Source: VRUE01 sp046733315 (GTDB lineage: Bacteria; Actinomycetota; Thermoleophilia; Solirubrobacterales; 70-9). From it: 15,881 nt of DNA. Below, piece by piece: positions 6,776 through 11,328 of this stretch. The stretch's first letter is position 1. Every line of letters begins with the position of its first letter. Where the stretch lies: the NCBI GenBank assembly GCA_046733315.1, contig JBKPOV010000196.1, positions 1 through 15,881 on the forward strand. The letters run 5' to 3'. Both the position numbers and the translations under genes were made by a program. The notes under the pieces were generated by a model. It had not been told where the DNA came from. It saw only the letters and a list, made by a program, of their open reading frames with translations, and ran no database searches.

Positions 6776-6961
6776 CCGTGTTTAGGTAAACGCGATTGTA
6801 CACCCGCAGGGGACTCTGTGGACGTTCCGGTACCGATTTAACAAAGCCGCGAACTCGCTGGGAACGCAGGCGGAATGACTGTACATGTGGGCGGGGGCGC
6901 CGCTGCGAACTTCAGACCCCTGTACAAGCAGGTTGCGGCTTGGCGGGGGGACCATCTGGAG
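6776..6961. promoter_or_regulatory. Divergent control region between TetR paralogue 3 and the S51 pair
   Basis: This 186-bp spacer is dense in possible sites. An imperfect inverted repeat CGTGTTTA-GG-TAAACGCG lies at 6777-6794 (8-bp arms, one mismatch). The shared TAAACGC-N4-GTACACC motif lies at 6787-6804 on the plus strand. A -10-like TACAAT for the TetR side spans 6800-6795 on the minus strand, with a possible -35 TCCACA at 6822-6817 (16-base spacing). TGTACA occurs at 6797, 6880 and 6921 and nowhere else in the window. An open frame from an ATG at 6875 joins the S51 frame, but its first 29 residues do not resemble the family. Confidence 0.5.
6787..6804 (+). promoter_or_regulatory. Putative TetR operator, second copy of TAAACGC-N4-GTACACC
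   Basis: TAAACGCGATTGTACACC matches the site at the TetR paralogue 1 promoter in 14 of 18 positions. Here it points towards the S51 genes and covers the TACAAT -10 candidate of TetR paralogue 3, so one bound repressor could control both directions. Confidence 0.5.
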
Positions 6962-7735
6962 ATGGAGAATCCGCCCCGCCAGATCGTCGCCTTCGGGGGC
7001 GGCGGCTTCTCGATGGAGTCGGGAAATCCCCTGCTGGACGAGTACGTGCTCGGCCTCTGCCGCAGCGAACGGCCCAGAGTTTGCTTCCTGCCCTCTGCGA
7101 GCGGCGACGCCGACCACTACGTCGTGCGCTTCTACCGCGCCTTTCCGGGCGGTCGCTGTGAGGCAAGCCATATCTCGCTCTTTCGCCGTGAGCAGGGGCC
7201 GGCGGACCTGCGCGCTCACCTGCTCTCCCAGGACCTGATCTACGTCGGAGGCGGCAGCGTGATCAGCCTGCTCGGGGTCTGGCGGGCCCACGGGATCGAC
7301 ACGATCCTGCGCGAAGCCTGGGAAAGCGGCGTCGTTCTCTGCGGTCTCTCCGCCGGGTCGCTCTGCTGGTTTGAGGAAGCGGTCACAGGCTTCCACGGAT
7401 CACCGCAGCGGGTTAAGGGACTGGGGCTGCTGCCGTTCAGCAACTGCGTCCACTACGAGCCGAGCTCAGAACGCCGCCACGCCTATCACGAGATGCTGCG
7501 CGAAGGGATGCGTCCGGGCTACGCCGCCGAGGACGGCGCCGGCCTGCACTTCGTCGGCTGCGAGCTGAACCGCGTGGTCGCTTCGCGGCCGGCAGCGCGG
7601 GGCTACCGGCTCGATGCCGCTGGTGCGCGCGTGGTCGAGATGCGCCTGGCGACGGCCTACCTCGGAGACGCCCCACCGGTAACTCGGCTGCCCGCGACGA
7701 CTTCGCCATCGCTCGCGGCAACCTCGGCGGCATAG
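6962..7735 (+). CDS. Peptidase E-like (S51 / type 1 glutamine amidotransferase-like) protein, copy A
   Basis: A 257-aa cytoplasmic protein of the peptidase E superfamily. Known members include Asp-specific dipeptidases and cyanophycinases, all with a nucleophilic serine in a class I amidotransferase-like fold. It starts with a glycine loop, 'RQIVAFGGGGFSME' (6-19), then 'RVCFLPSASGDADHYVVRFY' (39-58), 'LIYVGGGSVISLLGVWRAHG' (92-111) and the nucleophile elbow 'CGLSAGSLCWFE' with Ser130. His164 in 'CVHYE' and the acidic residues Glu190/Asp191 are candidates for the rest of the catalytic set. I choose the ATG at 6962, where family similarity begins, although the frame is open from 6875. The last ~20 residues are a Pro/Thr/Ser/Ala-rich tail. 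The next gene is a paralogue 6 bases downstream. The substrate is unknown. Confidence 0.88.
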   Translation: MENPPRQIVAFGGGGFSMESGNPLLDEYVLGLCRSERPRVCFLPSASGDADHYVVRFYRAFPGGRCEASHISLFRREQGPADLRAHLLSQDLIYVGGGSVISLLGVWRAHGIDTILREAWESGVVLCGLSAGSLCWFEEAVTGFHGSPQRVKGLGLLPFSNCVHYEPSSERRHAYHEMLREGMRPGYAAEDGAGLHFVGCELNRVVASRPAARGYRLDAAGARVVEMRLATAYLGDAPPVTRLPATTSPSLAATSAA

Positions 7736-7741
7736 CGCTTG

Positions 7742-8533
7742 ATGATCCCCCGCATACTCACCCTCGGCGGCCACGACTTCACCTCGCGCCCGCCGGATCG
7801 GGCGGTCAGCGAGCTGATGCTGCGCCTGGCGACCGAGCGGGCCGGTGGGCGACCGAAGATCTGCATCCTGCCGACTGCCAGCGGCGACACCTCCGAGCAG
7901 ATCGGCCGCTTCTACGCCGCTTTCGGCGAGCGCCCCTGCGAGCCGTCGGACCTCTCGCTCTTTCGCCTCGGCCGCCGGCCGATGGCGCTGCGCGACCACC
8001 TGCTCGCCCAAGATCTGATCTACGTCGGCGGCGGCAGCATGGTCAACCTGCTCGCGGTCTGGGAGGCCCACGAGCTCAGCTCGATCCTCAGCCTCGCCTG
8101 GCGCGAGGGCGTCGTCCTCGCCGGCCAGAGCGCCGGCGCGATGTGCTGGTTCGAGGCCGGCATCACCAAGTCCTCGGGCAAGCCCCAGGAGGAGGCGGGC
8201 CTTGGCCTGCTTCACGGCAGCCTCTGTGTCCACTACAACAACGAGCCTGAGCGTCGTGCCGCCTACCTCGCGGCCGTCAGCAACGGCATGCCCGACGGCT
8301 ACGGCCTGGACGATTACGCCGGTCTGCTCTGGGAAGGCACCGGCCCACCCACCGCCCTAACCGCCAGAAGAGGCGCCCGCGCCTACAAAGTCACCAGCTC
8401 CGACACCGGCGTAATCGAGTCCCCCCTCCCCGCCCGCTTCCTCCCAGCCCCAGCCCCAGCAGCCCTCCGCGAGGACATCGCCGAGTTCCGCCGCATCAAA
8501 AGCATGCGCAAGCGAGCGGGCTGGCTTGGGTAG
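7742..8533 (+). CDS. Peptidase E-like (S51 / type 1 glutamine amidotransferase-like) protein, copy B
   Basis: A 263-aa paralogue of the preceding gene, 6 bases after its stop and so in the same transcript. Landmarks fall at the same residue numbers as in copy A: 'KICILPTASGDTSEQIGRFY' (39-58), 'LIYVGGGSMVNLLAVWEAHE' (92-111), nucleophile Ser130 in 'AGQSAGAMCWFEAG' and His164 in 'CVHYNNEPE'. Asp190/Asp191 match the acidic pair. The N-terminal loop differs: 'ILTLGGHDFTSRP' replaces the 'GGGGFSME' of copy A, so the two may differ in substrate or partner. I use the ATG at 7742; a TTG directly before it extends the frame by one codon. A Pro/Ala-rich linker and a basic tail 'RRIKSMRKRAGWLG' end the protein. 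A perfect palindrome follows 13 bases after the stop. Confidence 0.88.
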   Translation: MIPRILTLGGHDFTSRPPDRAVSELMLRLATERAGGRPKICILPTASGDTSEQIGRFYAAFGERPCEPSDLSLFRLGRRPMALRDHLLAQDLIYVGGGSMVNLLAVWEAHELSSILSLAWREGVVLAGQSAGAMCWFEAGITKSSGKPQEEAGLGLLHGSLCVHYNNEPERRAAYLAAVSNGMPDGYGLDDYAGLLWEGTGPPTALTARRGARAYKVTSSDTGVIESPLPARFLPAPAPAALREDIAEFRRIKSMRKRAGWLG

Positions 8534-8546
8534 CGGCTCGGGCTGA

Positions 8547-8576
8547 GGTAGGGGGAGGGGTACCCCTCCCCCTACC
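8547..8576. terminator. Perfect 30-bp palindrome between convergent genes, probable bidirectional terminator
   Basis: The left half GGTAGGGGGAGGGGT (8547-8561) is exactly mirrored by ACCCCTCCCCCTACC (8562-8576), giving 15-bp arms with no spacer. It starts 13 bases after the stop of S51 copy B and contains the stop codon of the convergent ferritin gene (8572-8574). No T-run follows on either side, so this is not a textbook intrinsic terminator. A tight G/C hairpin at a tail-to-tail junction is still best explained as a shared transcript end or 3' stabiliser. Confidence 0.65.
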
Positions 8577-9108
8577 CCGCCGACCCCCCAGCCATAGGCG
8601 GCGCGGTCGGGTCGCCACTCTCTTCGCCAAGACTCTCCCGCGCAATGTAATCCTCGGCCAGCAGCAGGTTCTCCCTCGACCGCTCGACCACGTTGAGCAG
8701 ATCGCCCATCAGCGCAACCTCCTCAACCTGCTCCTTGACGAACCACTGCAGGAACTGCTCGGCGCGGTAGTCCTTGAGCTCGCGCGCCAGCTCGAAGAGG
8801 GCGAAGATCTCGTTGCTGACCCGCTTCTCCTGCTCGAGTGCCATCCGCACGGGCGCTGTCCCGTCGGAATAAGTGGTCTCCTGCGACTTGATGTCGGGGA
8901 TGTGGACTGCGGCGCCGACGTCGAGCAGGTACTGCACCATCATCATCGCGTGCTCGCGCTCCTCCAGCGCCTGCCGGTAGAAGAAGGCAGCGAGCCGTGG
9001 CAGGGTCTCCGCGTCGTAATAGACGGCGGCGCCGACGTACTGCTGCGAAGCGGCGAACTCGTTGGCGATCTGCTCGTTGAGCGCGTCGGCAAAGTTTTTC
9101 TCGGCCAT
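8572..9108 (-). CDS. ftn: Ferritin (iron storage, ferroxidase centre intact)
   Basis: A 178-aa non-haem ferritin that should assemble into a 24-subunit cage, oxidise Fe(II) and store iron as mineral. Ferroxidase residues fall at the same numbers as in E. coli FtnA: Glu17, Tyr24, Glu50, His53, Glu94, Gln127 and Glu130. Supporting motifs are 'NEQIANEFAASQQYVGAAVY' (11-30), 'ALEEREHAMMM' (47-57) and 'FLQWFVKEQVEEVALMG'. There is no haem-ligand Met like that of bacterioferritin Met52 (His53 follows Glu52 here), so ferritin fits better than bacterioferritin. The start at 9108 has an excellent AAGGAG ribosome binding site 5 bases away. The frame continues upstream to 9279, but that stretch is promoter DNA. 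The C-terminal 'EESGDPTAPPMAGGSAG' tail is probably disordered. Confidence 0.96.
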   Translation of the reverse strand: MAEKNFADALNEQIANEFAASQQYVGAAVYYDAETLPRLAAFFYRQALEEREHAMMMVQYLLDVGAAVHIPDIKSQETTYSDGTAPVRMALEQEKRVSNEIFALFELARELKDYRAEQFLQWFVKEQVEEVALMGDLLNVVERSRENLLLAEDYIARESLGEESGDPTAPPMAGGSAG

Positions 9109-9113
9109 CTCTT

Positions 9114-9119
9114 CTCCTT
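9114..9119 (-). promoter_or_regulatory. Ribosome binding site of the ferritin gene
   Basis: AAGGAG on the minus strand, 5 bases before the ATG at 9108. It decides the start in favour of the 178-aa protein over the longer open frame. Confidence 0.9.
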
Positions 9120-9148
9120 GCTCGGGCGGGGGCTGGTCGCCGCAACGT

Positions 9149-9177
9149 AGCCGAAAGCCGAAGTTCGGCTGGCCGAA
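9149..9177. repeat. AGCCGAA direct and inverted repeats upstream of ferritin
   Basis: On the plus strand AGCCGAA occurs twice back to back (9149-9155, 9156-9162), then inverted as TTCGGCT (9164-9170), then again in part as GGCCGAA (9171-9177). AGCCGAA-G-TTCGGCT (9156-9170) is a perfect inverted repeat. The cluster lies 40-70 bases upstream of the ferritin ATG, over the region where the spacer and -35 would sit if TACGTT (9149-9144, minus strand) is the -10. It looks like a multi-site operator; the binding protein is unknown. Confidence 0.6.
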
Positions 9178-9199
9178 GCTGCAGTCAGGTGGACCTAAC

Positions 9200-9994
9200 T
9201 CAGCCGGTCGCCGTGTAGCGGATCTCGACCAGCCGCAGGTAGGCGAAGGACGGCATCGTGTCCGCGGTCGCGTCGGCATTGCGAGTTATATGAAGCGCCA
9301 GGGGATCGCCGTTGCTGAGCTCGCTGACGGGGATCGTGAGCACCGGCGTCTCGATCGGCGTGGCGGCCGTGGCAACGGTCGCTTCGACGTCGGGACCACC
9401 CTGCACGCCCGAGCCGAGCTCGGCGCCGGGCCCAACTGAGCGAGCGCTGACGTTCCAAACCACGTCACCCACCGCCTGGCTGTCCCAGAGCAGGATCACC
9501 GCGAGCCTCGAGCCCGCGGCCCGGTCGAGCGGCACCTCGGTGAGCGCGCCAGTGGAACGCTCGTCGTCGGGTGGATAGAAGACGGCTGGGTAGCCGAACT
9601 GCAGGCCGACGTCGGGTTCGCCGGGAACCGAAGGAACGAGCTCCCCGGCGCTGATCACGATGCGGCGTTCGCGGTCGGCCAGCTCACGCTCGCCGATCGT
9701 GCCCGTCCCGATCGGGATCGTGAGGCTGGACTCATCGATATCCCTGCCGGTCAGCGAGTCGTTGCGCACCTTCGCGCCCGTGACCGCGTTGGCATGCAGC
9801 TTCGATTTGGTCACGGCGCCCCGGTGCAGGTCGAGCGTTCTCACCTGCCCCTGCTTGATGTCGCCGGAGTTGACCTTGTTCTTGCCGGGCAGGGCGATCG
9901 CGCTGCCGCCGAGCACGAGGAAGATCGCCACCAGCCCCAAGAGGTTGGGTCTCCCTAGCTCGCGCGCGCGCCGGCTGAAACGGTGCGACTGCAT
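9200..9994 (-). CDS. Membrane-anchored surface protein of Thermoleophilia type, function unknown
   Basis: A 264-aa protein. After a basic start (MQSHRFSRRARELGRP) comes one hydrophobic segment (residues ~17-35, 'NLLGLVAIFLVLGGSAIA') acting as signal or anchor. It leads into 'LPGKNKVNSGDIK' and a run of short degenerate repeats up to about residue 88 ('AVTKSKLHANAVTGAKVRNDSLTGRDI'). I associate this start and repeat pattern with many exported proteins of Solirubrobacterales and relatives; its function is not known to me. Residues 100-264 form a beta-rich domain with hydrophobic stretches such as 'RLAVILLWDSQAVGDVVWNV' and no recognisable catalytic motif. The gene follows the enolase-like gene after 16 bases on the same strand, so it may share its transcript. 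Its product probably faces the cell exterior. Confidence 0.82.
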   Translation of the reverse strand: MQSHRFSRRARELGRPNLLGLVAIFLVLGGSAIALPGKNKVNSGDIKQGQVRTLDLHRGAVTKSKLHANAVTGAKVRNDSLTGRDIDESSLTIPIGTGTIGERELADRERRIVISAGELVPSVPGEPDVGLQFGYPAVFYPPDDERSTGALTEVPLDRAAGSRLAVILLWDSQAVGDVVWNVSARSVGPGAELGSGVQGGPDVEATVATAATPIETPVLTIPVSELSNGDPLALHITRNADATADTMPSFAYLRLVEIRYTATG

Positions 9995-10010
9995 CGGGCT
10001 TATCTATGCC

Positions 10011-11069
10011 CTATTCGGTCCAGCGGAAACCAAGCGGAGTCAACTGTGGCTCCAGCGGGCTGGTTGGTAGTCCAGGCGGGGGGTCGGCTTCGTTGTAGCC
10101 GCGGGGGGCGGTGTCGTTGGGCGTGTCGGGGTGAAAGAGCGCGGCGAGGACCTGGATCTGGCCGCGGCCGACGCCGAGCTCCCACTGACCGCCGCCGTAG
10201 GCGCCGATGCCGTGCTCGGCGCAGTAGTCGTAGGTCTCGCAGAGCTGGCGCAGCCCGCCCACACGCGAGGGCTTGACGTTGACCATCTTCGGCTCCCAGG
10301 GCAGCGCCTCGATGTCGGCGATCGAGTGGATCGGCGCGTCCCAGGTGAGCCGGTCGCGGATCGGCTCGAGCAGCGGACGGGTCTCCTCGGTGACGTCGGG
10401 ATCCTCGATCCAGGCATCTGGGAACGCCTCGAACAGCTTTGCGTAGAGCTCGGGGTCCGTTTCGACGTCGACGACCGTGCCCTTGTAGAAGCCCTTCAGG
10501 TCGAGCGAGTCGACCGCGCCGGTCTCGACCAGTTCGGCGATCAGCTCGTCGTTCCAGTCGTTGACAGGATCGAGCTTGAAGCGCAAATCGGGATAGCGGT
10601 CGAGCTTGCGCCGCAGCGGCTCGATCGAGGAGGCGCTGTCGGGTGAGGCGAGGCGCATCGAGGCGACGAAGGCGACCGGGCGCGGCTCGCGGCCGACGAC
10701 CTCCGCGATTCCTTTGCCAGCCTGGCGCAGCGCCAGGTCTAGCGCCGCGGACTCGAAGGCCCAGCGGCGGTAGAGGCGCGAGACGTCGCGTTGTGGCTCG
10801 GCCGGGAAGGTGTCGAGGTCGCCCATCAGCTCGCAAAACTCGCCGAGGGTGGCGCAGGCGGTCAGGTCGAGGTTCGGACCGGCGTCCTGCAGGGCGATGT
10901 GGTCGACGGCGTCGTAGGTGACGTCCTCGCCGAGGCCGTCCTCGCCGGCCCCCTGGATTTGGATGACGGTACTCAGCCGTTCGAAGCCTGGGATTTGCAA
11001 TTCCAGCGGCTGCAGCTCGTAGCCCTCGATCTCCAGGGGGAGGTCGGCGAAGGCGTCGAAGGTGAGCAT
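10011..11069 (-). CDS. Enolase-superfamily protein (muconate cycloisomerase / OSB synthase-like), altered active site
   Basis: A 352-aa protein with the two-domain layout of the mandelate racemase / muconate lactonizing / o-succinylbenzoate synthase branch. Visible barrel landmarks are 'RFKLDP' (163-168), 'DSLDLKGFYKG' with Asp190, 'WIEDPD' with Glu222, 'WDAPIHSIADIEAL' with Asp244, and 'MVNVKPSRVGGL' with Lys266. Asp190, Glu222 and Asp244 suit the three magnesium ligands, and Lys266 suits the second general acid/base. In the muconate branch the first lysine pair reads K-x-K; here it reads Lys165-Leu-Asp167, so the usual catalytic lysine is missing. The protein may run a different reaction or none. 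The menaquinone-pathway OSB synthase is a possible but weak alternative, because no men gene is nearby. A -10-like TACACT ends 7 bases before the ATG and no Shine-Dalgarno is seen, suggesting a leaderless mRNA. Confidence 0.82.
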   Translation of the reverse strand: MLTFDAFADLPLEIEGYELQPLELQIPGFERLSTVIQIQGAGEDGLGEDVTYDAVDHIALQDAGPNLDLTACATLGEFCELMGDLDTFPAEPQRDVSRLYRRWAFESAALDLALRQAGKGIAEVVGREPRPVAFVASMRLASPDSASSIEPLRRKLDRYPDLRFKLDPVNDWNDELIAELVETGAVDSLDLKGFYKGTVVDVETDPELYAKLFEAFPDAWIEDPDVTEETRPLLEPIRDRLTWDAPIHSIADIEALPWEPKMVNVKPSRVGGLRQLCETYDYCAEHGIGAYGGGQWELGVGRGQIQVLAALFHPDTPNDTAPRGYNEADPPPGLPTSPLEPQLTPLGFRWTE

Positions 11070-11076
11070 GGGGGTG

Positions 11077-11082
11077 AGTGTA
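11077..11082 (-). promoter_or_regulatory. -10-like TACACT of the enolase-like gene, leaderless arrangement
   Basis: TACACT on the minus strand ends 7 bases before the ATG at 11069. The same hexamer sits 6 bases before the ATG of the lipoprotein gene at 2730. No clear -35 is visible. Confidence 0.4.
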
Positions 11083-11149
11083 TGGGGCGTCAGGGTGGGG
11101 TCCCCAAAACGCGCGGCAGGAGCCGCGGATGCTTCCGTCTATGCGTCCC

Positions 11150-11181
11150 GACGGTAAGACGGTAGGACGACTCGACGTTTC
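11150..11181 (+). repeat. 8-bp periodic GACGnnnn tandem repeat
   Basis: Four consecutive 8-base units begin with GACG: GACGGTAA, GACGGTAG, GACGACTC and GACGTTTC. The first two share GACGGTA. GTAGGACG, which spans units two and three, recurs at 11308-11315 next to the aminotransferase ribosome binding site. The array is in the divergent region between the enolase-like and aminotransferase genes and could be a regulator binding array. Confidence 0.5.
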
Positions 11182-11265
11182 GCACAAGTGGCGGATGTCC
11201 TAAAAGAACAACCCGGAATTGGCCTTTTGGTACAAGAGTCAGAGGCGAACTCAACCCACTGCACA

Positions 11266-11294
11266 TTGCATATGGGCCTTTCCACCTCTAGCTT
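11266..11294 (+). promoter_or_regulatory. Candidate promoter of the amine-catabolism cluster
   Basis: TTGCAT (11266-11271) and TAGCTT (11289-11294) are separated by 17 bases in an unusually AT-rich stretch. Transcription would begin near 11301 and leave a leader of about 28 bases holding the AAGGAG ribosome binding site. The match to consensus is moderate. Confidence 0.35.
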
Positions 11295-11316
11295 TATCCA
11301 TATTGTCGTAGGACGG

Positions 11317-11322
11317 AAGGAG
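11317..11322 (+). promoter_or_regulatory. Ribosome binding site of the aminotransferase gene
   Basis: AAGGAG, 6 bases before the ATG at 11329. It is one of the few strong Shine-Dalgarno sequences in the window and fixes the start. Confidence 0.88.
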
Positions 11323-11328
11323 ACGTAG

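Noticed and set aside
6875..6961. 29-residue N-terminal extension of S51 copy A
   Set aside because: Family similarity and alignment with copy B begin at the ATG at 6962. The extension covers two of the TGTACA sites and looks like non-coding control DNA, though it is not excluded.
7466..8233. 255-codon open frame antisense to the two S51 genes
   Set aside because: It spans the junction of two well-supported plus-strand genes and reads as antisense shadow with repeated Ala/Arg/Gly text.
9185..9198. Standard IdeR/DtxR iron box upstream of ferritin
   Set aside because: The half-sites look similar, but the centre is only 4 bases between TTAGG and CCTGA against 9 in the 19-bp box, so I do not call it as an IdeR site.
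9109..9279. N-terminal extension of ferritin to 9279
   Set aside because: A strong AAGGAG site precedes the ATG at 9108, and starting there puts the ferroxidase residues at standard numbering. The upstream text is rich in Arg/Pro and overlaps the neighbouring gene.
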